Translations under genes and position numbers: made by a program | Assembly (NCBI RefSeq): GCF_002234675.1 | Contig: NC_019859.2 | Coordinates: 16,293,002 to 16,357,001 of the forward strand | Direction of reading: 5' to 3' | Length of the DNA: 64,000 nt | Origin: Oryzias latipes | Lineage: Eukaryota; Chordata; Actinopteri; Beloniformes; Adrianichthyidae | Notes under the pieces: model-generated | Told to the model about the DNA's origin: nothing | The model's database searches: none | What the model saw: only the letters and a program-made list of their open reading frames with translations | Part shown: positions 11,301 to 32,517 of the stretch, in pieces | Numbering within the stretch: the first letter of the stretch is position 1 | Layout: every line of letters begins with the position of its first letter

Positions 11301-14300
11301 TCAGAATAAAACTTAGATGCAATACGAGAGTTGGTGTGAGCATCACGACTGTCCTTGTGATTCTGTGATTTCATTTTGGACAATGTAGTTCTCTCCGTTT
11401 CTATCCTGCATGGTCTGAATCACAGCATTAGGTGTTTTCCTATTATCTAGCTCACATGGCCAGATGTCTCTCACCGCCTCCTCGTGGGACTCAAAGATGG
11501 AGATGTTCCCATAGTAACAGCTGTGTGCACACAACACTACAGAGACTGCGGTGTCCTCTTTTAGTTGCAGACAAAAAAATGTAATCCACTTTAATGAAAA
11601 CTATTCTCACAAATGACACTTGTGAAAATATAGTGGGACTATAAATTTATGAAAGCTAATCAGAGCAAATCTAAACTCTCACCTTTGTACACCTTCTACT
11701 TGGTCTTTCGTGAAACCTTTTGTCGCCTCGGTTCTTTCAGACTCTTGACCCCCTCTCCCTGGCTGGGAAGAGTTTGTTTCCGACTGTTCTGCCGGTTTCC
11801 GCCGATACGCACCGTTTCCTGCTGAGCTCCCATTCTTTGTTAATGCTTCCAAAAGAGCTGAGGGGCAGGGAACAAGAAGGGGTCATCTCAGGTCAAATGA
11901 GGAGACACACACTGGTTTACCTTTTGTCAGAGAGTCACGTATATAAACAGATCAAACATGAGTACAAATCTGAATAAACATACTAATTCAATAACACTAT
12001 TTTGAATACAGCAGCATCCACAAATGCAAGTCTTTCAGCACACTTTTCTGTTCTCTTTTAGACGGCTTTCAGCACAAATATTTAGACAGGCAGATATCAA
12101 ATCCAAATAAATCTATTAGAATAAGCAGTTTAAAAAATCTTTAAGGATTTACCAAAATATTCCAAATACTTAATTACTACAAGAATAAAAGTATTAAATG
12201 TAAAAGAATATAAAAAATATCTAAAGTTGTTTGAAGTTCTTTTAAAATCATGCAATCAAATGTTTTGAACAAGTACATTTTAAGCAAACAGTATGACAAC
12301 AAGTGCTTTTGTTCCCCAAACGTCCTATGTGGCCAAACAAAAGGGCCACATCAGAGCATGGCTTTTCTTGAACTGTACTGTGACATTTGGGTCTCCATCC
12401 GTTCTGAAGCACCTGTAAACACATGTGCTGCATTGTGGGGAAAATGATCTGTGACAAAATATTTAAGATGACTGGCTGTGTACTAATTCCCTCCAAGCCA
12501 AGTCTCAATTTCAACTTTTTAGCAGTCTGAAAGAAATCAGAGAAACATGGGTGCAACAGTATCAGGATTTTTGACAAACCTATTGAAAATAAACCTAAAA
12601 AAGAAATGCCACTAGTTTAGAACAGTAGTTAAAGAGTCTAAATGCTTTTACGTTGAGATAGTTTTCATTTTTTCCTTGGACTATAAAGAGGGCGGGCCTA
12701 AATTCAGCCAAGTTCAGAGTGAACACTGCACACCATTCGCCATATCCCTTTAGGGATCGCCACAGCCAATCAGCTTTAACAGATCTGAACATTTGCTTTT
12801 GGCAGAGAGTTTTACCCTGGACGGCAACCCTGTATTTTATTTTGTTCAGAGTGAAAACAATTTTTGGAAATATGTTCATCATTAAGCTACCTTTTAACCT
12901 CAAATGAAATGCTACATTTTTTTCACGATTATGAGAATATTTCTTCGTATATTGTCTGTTCTGTCCTGATGCAGCCGAACCGGTAAAAAAGTAAAAATAA
13001 ACGAAAAATACGCAAAAGAGTCTACAAATTTGGGGTAATTGCATTTAAGATTTTACATTTATATCCATTTTAATACCACTGCAACTTAAAATTGAGACCA
13101 TGGGAATGACCTAAGGGCTTTGTGGTGGCGTAGTGGTTTGCACTCTTGCCTCATACCGAGAAGGCCCTGGTTCAAATCCCGGAGTTTGCATGTTCTCCCT
13201 GTGCATCCATGGGTTCTCTCTGGGCATTCTGGTTTCCTCAGACAGACCAAAGGCTTCAGAGTTTAATTAGGGATTCTATATCTTCCCTAAGGAGTGTGTG
13301 CTTGTAAGTCTCTCCATGGCTCTGTAATAGACTGGCAAACCATGCAGGGTGTATCCAAGCTTCACCCAACAGTGGCTGGGATAGGCTCCAGCAACCCAGA
13401 GAAACCAAAGTGGGTTTGGAGGATGGATGGATGGATGGATGGATGGATGGATGGATGGATTCATTCACTTTTATAGGTAGTGCAAGATGTAAACAAAATA
13501 AGAAACTACTAAGTACACCTTCCACATCCATAATGAATAATATTTCAACAATATTTCTGTGCTGAATAATTAGGTGTTAAACATAATCAAATGAACAATA
13601 AACAAACGCCAAATTTAAAGCATTTTTTGCACAAAAAAGTTGACAAATGTGTTAACTATCTGGCTTTTACTACAGGTTTTTAAGCATTTCTCATCCCCTT
13701 TGAATTTCTCTACTTTCATTAACTTGTGCAGGAAGCTTAAAGTAAAGATAGTATGTTTATCCATTTCTGAATCAGTCTTTCAAGAGTATGTAACTGTATC
13801 ACAGTGTAATAGAATACATTTAGTGGCAGTATATTGAGCATCTCTTTTTCTGTATTAAGCCCTGAGATCACATCACTCGTGCCCCATTGTGCTACTAGAT
13901 CCCCCTCAAACTGAATCCATTTTCGCAGTAACGGCAGGTCTGACAGATCGGCCAGTGCTCTGGTCTAGCTTATTCTTCAAGACTCTTACCTGGACAATCG
14001 CCTCATTAAAGGATTGAGAGTTGCTTGTATGGCCTGGATAATGTGGCCATATCCCTCTAAATCCTTTCCCTGACCCAAATACCAGCTCAAACCAAAAGTC
14101 ACTTTCAGTCAAGCACTTCTATACATTTTTGATGGATTTCTCACGATCATCATCATGTTGTGTTCCTTGAAAGCGGAACGACAGTTTCGACACGTAACCA
14201 AAAGACCAAGAAACAGACATAAAATGCATTAGCTAAGCGAAGAGAAGCTTCTCGATAAGAATATGCCTTTAATGCGGTGTTTTGGCGATGCTAATGCTAA

Positions 14301-14752
14301 TCAACCTAAAATTTCTTGATACGAAGCAACTGACAGGAGACACTGACTAGCTACATCACAGGCTAGCGACTTCGCTGCCTAGACCGTACGGCTAGCATAA
14401 ATGGTCAAACTCTAGTTTCTTCTTCCTGATCTAAGTAATAGTGTTAAGTGGGTTATACTCTAACCACAGTGTGAATTGAACGTGCTGATGTGATTGGCAT
14501 TACTTCAAAGCGGCTACATGAAAACACCTGTCGATTCCAATGCTGGTGATAGCAATATCCGCTCCTATGCTAGCTAAGTCAGATGCTAAACAGGCGGTTC
14601 AATCGCAAAAAGGCCTTACCTTTAGCTTTGTCGGTGGGATACAGTTTCTCAGCCTTATAGAGAAACTTCAGCGCTTTCTCTTTGTCCCCACATTCAATCG
14701 ACCGGATCGCTATATTGATACATTTTTCTGCTTCGTCCCGGTTGCCTTCCAT
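8368..14752 (-). CDS. dnajb14: DnaJ homolog subfamily B member 14, eight coding exons
   Basis: Minus-strand exons: 14752-14620, 11857-11683, 11171-11026, 10335-10147, 9964-9879, 9600-9491, 8751-8579 and 8492-8368. They sum to 1137 nt, or 378 aa; human DNAJB14 is 379 aa. All introns are GT-AG and in phase. The N terminus [11 protein letters not shown] is the DNAJB14 signature. The J domain covers about residues 107-170, with the HPD triad at 137-139 in [11 protein letters not shown] Gly/Phe-rich stretch [11 protein letters not shown] follows. One membrane segment lies at about 248-268 ([19 protein letters not shown]). The C-terminal domain typical of DNAJB12/14 contains [16 protein letters not shown] and ends NNLFRGG. 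Known role: an ER-membrane Hsp40 with a cytosolic J domain that works with Hsc70 in ER-associated degradation. DNAJB12 is excluded by the N terminus and C-terminal tail. Confidence 0.96.
13115..13462 (+). repeat. SINE-like repeat with (ATGG)n tail in dnajb14 intron 1
   Basis: Starts with a tRNA-like head (gtggcgtagtggtttgcac, B-box-like GGTTCAAATCC). It continues with tttgcatgttctccctgtg and ggctgggataggctccagca, and ends in a GGAT/ATGG microsatellite at about 13420-13462. Such tails are shared with RTE-type LINEs of fish. Confidence 0.55.
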
Positions 14753-14799
14753 CTTCTTTCCCCCCTTCCTCCCACATCAGTCAGTCAGTCAGCTGAGCA

Positions 14800-14842
14800 T
14801 TCTACGCACCACGTGGTCACCCGCGAGGGCAGTGGAAGTGTT
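14800..14842 (-). promoter_or_regulatory. Residual dnajb14 proximal promoter with E-box
   Basis: Between the start codon (14752) and the hAT insertion (14843) only 90 bp of original upstream sequence remain. They include the E-box CACGTG at 14810-14815 within CCACGTGGTCAC. The remaining original upstream DNA resumes at 15898. Confidence 0.4.
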
Positions 14843-15897
14843 CAGTGTTGCCAGATTGGGCGGTTTTCCGCCCAATTGGGCGGTTTTTGTTCTAAATTTG
14901 CGGGTAAAAATGGCTTTGGGCGGGTATGCATAATTTGGGCGGTTTTAGGGTCTGTTCGGCGGGTTTTTTCCACTCATGAATACATAATAACGGACTACTT
15001 TAAGCTGGGTGGCTGTTGAAGTCTTATGTTCTGAAGCTCAGTGAACGCAGCAGGTAGAGACACTTAATGGGTTCTGTCATCTAACCTGTTGTTGGGGGTT
15101 TGCCGCCCCGCCCCTCCTCTTAGAAGTTGCGTTCTTTAAACCTGACACCGCGGTCGCGTGTGGGCGGAGCTACGAGCTAACGTTATGGTCTGATCGCTGC
15201 ATGTCTGTGTGTATCGATGCATGGTAGACACGGAGAATGTGGAGAGATCAGGTTTAATATTTTGGAGAGTTCTGCTTGGTAATCATGTTTCCATGTTTGA
15301 GTTCATGAGATCGTCCCAGATAGTCTCTGCTTCAACTCCTGCAGTGAAAGCTGCGTCTAAATCTGACGCCCGTGTTTCCATCTCTCTGACAGTTTGAAGC
15401 CAAAGCCCTTCCCCCGCCCCTCTACCTGCTTTTCCGCTCCACCTGTTCACCTGTTCATATCCTCTGCAGCTCAGAGTTGTTTTCCCCCGCGCTCCTCAGT
15501 GTGTCCAACACAGAGAGCGCTAAATACGGTCATCATAGCAGCAGGTTGACACGGTAGTAGTCGGGGCGCTTTGGCGCAAGCGCAGCACAAGGATGGAAGA
15601 GGTTATACATTGGTTATAACGGGTTAAGAAAATGAATGGAAGAAGGCTGGTCTGCTGAAGAAATATTCAATGCTGTACTCCTTTTATTAATAGTCTGAAC
15701 TATCTTTGATTTTGAGAAATGTTTTATTTTGAAAAATCACCGCATCGGGTACTTAATCAGTCCAGTAGGGGAAAAAATCTACAAAAGCTGTATATTGGTC
15801 TTATTTTTGACCCCCCCCCCCCCCCCCCCCCCCGGGGGTCTGGCGGTTTTTAGTTGACTTTTGGGCTGGAAAACTGTGACTCTATCTGGCAACACTG
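14843..15897. mobile_element. Non-autonomous hAT element (1055 bp) at the dnajb14 promoter
   Basis: Terminal inverted repeats CAGTGTTGCCAGA and TCTGGCAACACTG. The 8-bp target duplication GAAGTGTT is perfect at 14835-14842 and 15898-15905. Subterminal regions repeat gggcggtttt-type motifs. The interior is GC-richer than the flanks and has no intact transposase. A poly-C run lies at 15811-15833. It is inserted 90 bp upstream of the dnajb14 ATG. Confidence 0.88.
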
Positions 15898-15905
15898 GAA
15901 GTGTT

Positions 15906-16486
15906 CCGTAAGGAACTTAATGAACATAGATGCCTGTGTTTGAGAGTATAATACTACTACTACTAATAATAATTAGAATCATCATAATAATTATAAAGTG
16001 AAATAAAATAAATATATGATAAAGCACAATATTGTTTTGATAAATAGTAGCAGCTTCAATCATTTTTCAAATGTAAACTTGACGGCACTATATGGGCAGA
16101 TATGGTGTATTTGCAAAAGTAGCTACTGGTTGGTTGATCTGTACTGTGTAATGCATTGTGGGAAGCCAGATTATTGACTATTACGTTTTATGCACAATTA
16201 CAAACTGTCATTAACTTTGTTGCAAAGTTTCCCCACAAAAATGTAGCCAGGTTTCTGCTAAAACATAGATTCTCAGTACCATGCCATTTGCAATCTTACT
16301 TTTGACACCACTACACTACCAAATCTAATTTTAACTTAAAGCTCTAACATTTTTTCTAAAAGAAGTTCCACGAAACAATATTTTATATACCAAATAAAGA
16401 CCCACTCCAATAGAAACTATGTTCATGGTGTTTTTAATGTTTTTGTAGCATTTTTAAAATGGAGGACGATATATATATATATATTT

Positions 16487-16525
<39 letters not shown>

Positions 16526-17775
16526 GCAAAATTAAGCTCAATCCGCACTATTCTGATGCATCCACTTGTAGACGACTAGATCTATGTACATCTTTGTTTT
16601 CTTCATCTGAGCTGGCATCTGGCTCAAAACAGTACAGCTCGATAGCTTCGATATTGCTTGCCATTTTTGTTGTACTGCTAATGTTTTGGTGGAATTGTGA
16701 GGGGCCGTAATAGTGGGAGAGTGTGGAAACAGATGTATAATGGGAAATATGTGGAGGCTTACTCCCTGCCAACAGTCCCGCCCACAGCTTAGAGGTGAAT
16801 TTTTTAATGAACTTCTGCCACTCTGCAGAAAATCAGTTCTAGCAAACGACACGTATTTTGATTTTATCTAAAAACAGTATAATCATACTTAAAAGACCAC
16901 TTTTACAATAGATCAAAAGATGATAGGAGTGGGACTTTAACAATTCCATATTGTAGCATAATCTTCTTCAAAGTGCTTGGTCTGGATAAAATAACTTTCT
17001 TCTTTTTCTGTTTTAATGCTTTTAGCATATCCTTTGGAGAACCTCCTCCTTCTGGTCCACAGTGGATGTTTTTGAAACTATCATGAAGGCAGCTCTGATG
17101 GACCAACATTTGTCATTCCTTACCCATCGATATGGTTGTTTTCATGTAAAAAAATGAGTTTGACAATCAGATGATTTGCCCATTCCATTTATTCAAATGC
17201 CTTTGCTAAGGCACTTTGTAACAGGACAGGTTTACAAATTCATTTATGTTGTACTAAAATGTTATTTTCAAATTATTGCCATTTAATATATAATGTTTGA
17301 GGTGGGTGAATGAATCCCTTGAAGGGAGCAAATGTAAGACAAAATAAAACCAGAAATTCTATGTGTCAAGGTAGAATAACTTTATAAGGGTGAGATCTGA
17401 ATAAAGTGAGAGTTAATCTAGGGCTTTTAAATTAGTCAGAAAGCCATCAGTGCCTTAAAAACTAAAACTGAAATGCTGCAGATGGATTACACATCAACAT
17501 ATAAGTTACTGGCTTTAAATATAACAGTTACAGTGTACCTATTTATAAGTCACCAACAAAATATAGTATACAACAAGTCTTAATCTTCAAATAGATTTCT
17601 TCAGTCTAAAACACAGTATATTGTTATTTAAACTTGACCTTACTATAAATGAAATGAAGGACAGAGGGGTGATAGTATGAGTAATGCTTTGGTTACAGTA
17701 TAAACTGCACACAGTAAACAGAACAGATCTTCTGTCTCGTTCCGCCCTCATTTGTCATTTTCCGGCCACGACGGC
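15906..17775. other. dnajb14 / TTC39 intergenic region
   Basis: AT-rich; contains a TA microsatellite at about 16470-16525 inside a MITE-like repeat. The presumed 3' UTR of the TTC39 gene lies to its right, with a minus-strand AATAAA candidate near 17188. No extra gene was seen. Confidence 0.4.
16390..16940 (-). repeat. MITE-like repeat, copy 2
   Basis: The ends are inverted: AAAGTCCCACTCCTATCATC (minus strand, from about 16940) and aagacccactccaatag (plus strand, about 16394). It carries a short minus-strand frame (MASNIEAIELYCFEPD, then SSDEENKDVH) also visible in the other copies. An internal TA tract lies at about 16470-16525. This copy best defines the element ends. Confidence 0.6.
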
Positions 17776-26953
<9,178 letters not shown>

Positions 26954-28590
26954 TTATTTAGCCTTGGTGTCTAAACACACTAAGTCCCTCCAAAAAAGTG
27001 TACAAAGAGGCTAAACCACTACAAGATCCCTTTAAATAAGCTGTCTAAGTCAAACATTGAAGTAGCAGTAGAAAAATATAAGTTGGGAGTGGCTTATAAC
27101 TGAAGGAGGTGTCCCCTCTGGGTCATCAAAAACCATCAGCCTGCTTTGTCTTCCTGCTCTATCACTGCTGATTAGCTGGTCTAGACAATGCAGCTTCTGA
27201 CTGACTGAACACACAATATTCAGCTGGAGCACAAATGGAAATCAAATAGGGAGCTCTAAAAGGCAAGGTGGGACAGTCCTGACGAACAATTCCTTTAACT
27301 GTGTGTGAAAGTTTTATAGTACTTTTCCCATACACAATTTTAATTTGAGCAGGACAAACACAAAATTCTAAAAAATCTTAATAAAAAGGCTTTTTTTCTA
27401 CATAGAACATTGACTTTAGAAGTACTTCTGGCATCTGCAGGTGTATGAGGATAAAGGCAGTGAACCATAAATATTGCTTCCTCAAACAGCATGGGTGTTA
27501 CGACATTTATGTGCACATGCAGGCATGTGATGTTTCCTCCCAAGCAATTATTTCTGCTGGTTTTACTAGTTATTCTGCCACAGACTCCTTCAATTAAAGT
27601 TTTTTTTTTTTATCTTTGTGGCCAAATTTACCATAAGAGCATCTACCCGCATTTGTCCTGACTTGTGTGACGTCTGTGTACGCTTCATTTAGTCTGTCTG
27701 TAGGCAGAAACTTTTCATGGAGCACACACCGTAGGTCCCCAGTTTCCACCCTGAAAAAAACAGGTAAACAAATAAATAAGTTTAAATTAGAACCAACTCA
27801 CACTTTTGCCCTCCCCAGTCCCCTCCATTGACACATACACCCCATGACCCCACACACAGTGAATATTGGCGCGAATAGGTGACTGTAATTCTAAAAGAAA
27901 CTTATGACAGATGCAAAACAGCTGGACTTTTTTGCCACTTCAGCCACCTTTTTTGTTAGCTCTTAAGAAAGTAAAGTAGAACACCAGCTAGAAGCAGTAA
28001 GTATTTGCTGGAAAAAAAGTAGAAAGAATGCGACTGCCAGAGTTAGATATTAATTTTGTTTTAAAACTGAAAAGTGAAGACAGTTCGGAGAAAACAATTC
28101 TGTGATTCTTACAGTAATTTCACTGATATTTCATCACACTCAACATGTTTTTTTTTTATTTCAGCTCAACTCAGTCAAGTTTGATTAGGAAAATCTCTTG
28201 AATTGAAATTATTTTCCCTTATTTTATTATAAAAACCTTTATTCCCAGAATTTCTACAGTAATCTTTTTGACATAGCAGATTTGTTTTGATCTCATTGGA
28301 CTTTTATTCGTAGGTGGTGTTTTTGCATCAGGAGGCAATTACGCAGGATAAGTGCGTATATGCCCAAAAGCCAGAGTGAAGCTGACATCAAATCTTAACC
28401 ACAACTGAAAGCAGCTCTTGGAATCATGAATGTGAGACAGATTTCCACCCACATTCTGTGAAAAAAGGAACATCTCAAAATCCTAACTTTCTTTACTTAT
28501 TACAGGCTGGTCCAAAAATACGATTGCTTGGATAAGAAGCTGTACCCTATGCTCACACACAAACACAAAGTCCTCACACAGAAGTGTGCT
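26954..28590. other. 5' flank / long intron upstream of TTC39
   Basis: AT-rich sequence with no recognised complete element apart from the candidate exon at 27663-27750. Confidence 0.35.
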
Positions 28591-29995
28591 GTCTGCCATC
28601 TCTTTATTGCCAGGTTTGGAAAAACCCATCCATGCATCCATCCATCCATCCATCCATGTGCGAGAGGTTGAGAGATACCGTCTAGATATAGTTGGGTTCA
28701 CTTCCACACATAGTTTGGGCTCTGAAACTCAGTCCTTAGAGAGGTGTTGGACTCTCTACCACTCTGGAGTTGCTCATGGGGAGAGGCGGCGGGCTGGTGT
28801 GGACTTACTTGTGATCTCAGCTGCCAAGTGTTGGAATTCATCCCGGTACACGAGAGGGTCATGTCCCTCCGCCTCCGGGTGGGGGACAGGTCTCTGACTG
28901 TAAATCCAGCTTACGGGCCAAACAGCAGTTTGGAGTTTGTAAAAATGTTTTGTAAAAACTCACTTATGTTTTTAAACTAAAAACTTACATCCGTTGACTT
29001 ATCTAGATGGTTCTCCATCAGCTGTTCTCAACAATACTTTCAATTTAAGATATTGAATTAGTATCCTTTTTGTTTCAGTAGTTGTTAAACAGCTGTTAAA
29101 CAGCAGCAAAACATTCATTCAGGTTATGTTAGATTTAAATTCTGTTAAATTTCCTGTTTTCAAAAACTGCCAACATCTTTGGTTTTCTAATGTATAAATA
29201 CACTAAAAACTAATGTTCTCTGCAAAACTAAAGTATTAAGAAGAATATAACTGACTTTATTGCAAGACACAAACAAGTCTTAAGTACATCTACGTTTAAA
29301 AGAAAACTTGAACATGGTTTAAAAAAAATAGCCTCCACTTTGACTTTGGCAGTTCCACCATTAGTTGTACATCTATCAAAGTGCTCATCCAGCAACCGTT
29401 CAGACATTCTCATGAATTCCAGATCATGTGAACTGAAGGCCAGAGCAGATTCAGCAGGAAAAACCATGCATCCAAAACAGGAAGTGCAGGGCTCTAACAG
29501 ACCAATCAGGTTCCTGATCACAAACATTCTGCACATTCACTCATTTCTGCTGTGGGTTAACTACGTAAGTAGCATAATAAGGTATAAGATAATTTACAGT
29601 ACAACAAATGTGCATTGGGGGGTTGTTGGTTCATGTAGTGACACCTCAGAGCAGCAACTCTTTATCTCGAACCCAGTTCTAGAAAATGTGGTGTCAGCAC
29701 AGCAGCCAACCTCTGCAGGTGAGCCAGATGCTCAGGTGGCCTCTAAAGTTCAAAAACCAAAAAGAAAAAGATGCAACTTTTAAGGAACAGAAATCATTGG
29801 AAAGTAACATAAGCTTTTATATAACAAGTGTAATTTACTATTTACTTGACAAAAATAAAAGTCTTGGTTCAAATGAGGAAAGCTGAAGTTTTCCATCAAA
29901 CACCTGTGGTTTTCTGCTGCTGAGGAGTCTTCCAGGAACTTCTCCTGCTCCATCTCTTCCTTCTTTTCTGCAGGACTCATCTCACCGTTGGTCAT
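27663..29995 (-). CDS. Candidate alternative 5' coding exons of the TTC39 gene
   Basis: Two open minus-strand segments have splice signals that fit together. The first has an ATG at 29995 and ends at 29904 (CACAG|GTGTTT), encoding MTNGEMSPAEKKEEMEQEK and more. The second runs 27750-27663, from TTTTTTTCAG| to CAA|GTCAGG, and encodes VETGDLRCVLHEKFLPTD and more. Together they give 180 nt (60 codons) in phase 0. That joins directly to TTC39 coding exon 2 at 25985, as an alternative to the 10-codon first exon at 26953-26924. This is inferred from phase and splice motifs only; I do not recognise the peptide, and the second donor is weak. Confidence 0.4.
28600..28970 (+). mobile_element. RTE-type LINE fragment (endonuclease region)
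   Basis: A (CATC)n tract at about 28627-28658 is followed by plus-strand peptide motifs SETQSLERCWTLYHSGVAHG and, after a frame change, LRLRVGDRSLTV and AYGPNSS. These motifs belong to the endonuclease domain of RTE-like LINEs abundant in teleosts. The fragment is short, frameshifted and inactive. Confidence 0.7.
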
Positions 29996-30540
29996 CTTGT
30001 CAGTAGAGTCTGAAACAATCACCACTTCAGTCTAGATGAAATGTCATTTCACAATTCCAACTACCACAGAAAGAAAAGCATGTGATAACACATGCAGCAC
30101 TCCAGACTTCCATTCAAGTGAATGATTTTACACCAATTAGCTAAGCTTTTAACCCAAAAGCAAAGACCTTTGACTAAACTATGGACCCGTGTTGGAAAAA
30201 CTGAATTCCAGCAAGGATGTGGCTGGAAATCTTTGAACCGCCTCTGTCTGCAAACCACAGAGACCTTATGATCTCCCCTGGAAGAGGACAGGAAACTGCA
30301 TGAGGCGCTTTAAGGTTTCTGGTCTTTGGCTGGTTTAGATGTGACTTACTGCTCATTATTGATTTGTCACTAAAGAACATCCTTTTTTCTATAAAAAAAA
30401 TTTTTATCCAAAGTTTGTTTAGGCACAAATAAACTTCGTAAAATAAAGTTATTTTAATTGATTACATCATCAGACTCAGACCAACGCTACAATAAGAATG
30501 TAAAGAAATTTTTTAAAGTTTAAAACTAATGACAAACACT

Positions 30541-31578
30541 CAGGATCAGGAAATCTTTATTGTCATTTTATCACATGATAAAACGAAATTAGGCTCTCTG
30601 GTCCCGGGCCAGCCGTTTACATTCAGACATAAATAAATAATTTAACATCAATGTGATATCAATATGTTACGGTGTTGTTCCTGATGAGTATTGCACAGAA
30701 AGTATGCTTCAAATTGCACAGTATATTATATTAAGTATTGCACAGCCCTGTGATACTGCATTTGAGAATTAGCTTGTTGTCCATGGAGAGGGGGGGGGTG
30801 CAGTGATCAACCGGAGTTCAGCAGTCTGACTGCTTCAGGGAAGAAACTGTTCCTCAGTCTGGTGGTCCTGCTCTTTATGCTCCTCAGTCTCCTGCCTGAG
30901 GGGAGCAGGGAGAACAGAGGGTGTGAGGGGCTAGTGCGGTCATTCAGGATGTGGGAGGCCCGTTTCCGGCATCTGGCCGTATAGATGTCAGTGGTGGACG
31001 GCAGGCTGCAGCCCACAGTCCTCTGTGCAGCTTTGGTCACCCGTTGCAGAGCTTTTCTCTCTGCCGCAGAGCAGCTGCCGTGCCACACCGTGATGCAGGA
31101 GGCCAGGACCCTCTCCACCACACACCTGTAGAAGGAGGTCAGGACTGAGATCCCCATCCCAGCACGCCTGAGCCTCCTCAGGAAATAGAGGCGCTGGTGT
31201 GCCTTTTTGACCAGGCAGGAGGTGTTGGTGCTCCAGGTAAGGTCGCTGGAGATGTGCACAGCCAGATACCTGAAGCTGGAAACCACTTCCACCACGTCCC
31301 CTCCGATGTGAATGGGGGGAGGGGGCATCTGTCCTTCCTGAAATCCACGATCATCTCCTTGGTCTTCTTCCCGTTGATGCAGAGGTTGTTGTCTCTGCAT
31401 CAGCTCTCCAGATGTTCCACCTCCTGCCTGTAGTCGGACTCATCGTTGTTGGAGATGCGTCCAACCACAGCTGTGTCATCCGCAAACTTCACGATCAGAC
31501 AGCTGGGGTGACTCGCTGTGCAGTCGTGCGTGAGCAGGGTGAACTGGAGGGGGATTAGCACACAGCCCTGGGGCTGTG
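30541..31578 (-). mobile_element. L2-type LINE, 5'-truncated (reverse transcriptase C-terminal part)
   Basis: The minus-strand reading contains FADDTAVVG (RT catalytic motif variant) near 31480. After a frame break, an open frame at 31400-30807 carries VSSFRYLAVHIS, LTWSTNT, LVKKAHQRLYFLRRLRRAGM, VVERVLASCITVWHGS and LPSGRRLR. These are hallmarks of fish L2/Rex1-like LINEs. The 3' end near 30541 has the tail cttgattt-like/atctttattgtcatt. It is broken by at least one frameshift. Confidence 0.8.
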
Positions 31579-31849
31579 ATCCTATTTAAACACTGTGATA
31601 CTATTTAATACAAAAATGCTTTCCTTTTTCTTTTGTGATGGCAGCGTACCCTGCCACACCCACAAACAAAATGGCGGTAACCTCACCCAGCATTGCACAC
31701 TTTCTTTTTAATTTTATTATTTCAGATTCATTATTCATAAATAAATGCACACATTTCTTTGAGTTAAAATATACATTTATTATCTGTTTTCAATAATTTC
31801 TAGCACATGTACACTTGTTTAGTTTACTTATTTTGGTCTGTTTAATTAA

Positions 31850-32441
31850 TGTCACCTGTTTTTGAGTTGCCATTGCTGAGGGTGCTACTGGTTGCTACGG
31901 GTGTGGCCGGGGTTCTGCTGCTGCAGCTGTGCTGTGAGGACTGGCAAAGGAGAAGGTCAAGTCTTCACAGCCTTTAAATACTCCAGTCAGACAATTAGGA
32001 TGGCGCCATCTACAGAAGCCTTCAGGGGAGAAACCAATGGACTTATTTAATGTTTATTTGCTTTGCTTCTGTTGGTCATTATTAATTTTGTTCCACTTTT
32101 GATTATTTTTCTTTTCCACTAGGAGACCAAGTGTTGTGTTTAGTCTTGTCTTTATAGTCTTTGTTAAATGTCTTTTGTAGTCATGTTAGTTCCCCCATGT
32201 TTCTCAAGTGGTCTGATCAGCCACTATATATGTTCCCTGTTGTGTCTTTGGTTAGGTCAGTTTGTTTCTGTTACTTGGTCTGTTCAGTTAGTTAAGTTAA
32301 AGTTATTGCCTGAGTTAATTATGTTTCTGTTGACCTCTTTTATGGGCCCAGTTTGTTCATCTTTTTACATTTTTTGAGAAAATTAAAACTTTCATTTTTG
32401 ATAAACTTCTGTTGTCCTCTCTGGCTGCTCGATCCCTCACA
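31850..32441 (+). mobile_element. Putative 5' LTR region of the Gmr1-like element
   Basis: Sequence immediately upstream of the primer site ends ...ctcaca. It includes a TATA-like tatatat at about 32225 and an AT-rich region near the end. The left boundary is a guess because no matching 3' LTR is present in the window. Confidence 0.4.
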
Positions 32442-32443
32442 TG

Positions 32444-32461
32444 TGGTGTCAGAAGTGGAAT
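32444..32461 (+). promoter_or_regulatory. tRNA-Leu-type primer binding site
   Basis: TGGTGTCAGAAGTGGAAT is complementary to the CCA end of a leucine tRNA (consensus TGGTGTCAGAAGTGGGAT), with one mismatch. It lies 2 nt after the presumed LTR end and 74 nt before the gag frame. This is the expected position for priming minus-strand synthesis. Confidence 0.65.
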
Positions 32462-32517
32462 CAGCAATTGAGGACACAGAATTTTTTTTCTCCCCTTTTT
32501 GACACCTGCAGTTCATT

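Noticed and set aside
13115-13180. Possible tRNA gene
   Set aside because: The B-box-like head belongs to a SINE that ends in an (ATGG)n tail; no full cloverleaf.
29340-29783. 147-codon plus-strand frame
   Set aside because: Mixed composition, no family resemblance, and antisense to the TTC39 5' region; likely chance.
30174-30428. 84-codon minus-strand frame near the TTC39 5' side
   Set aside because: No splice signals in phase with neighbouring exons and no recognisable motif; likely chance.
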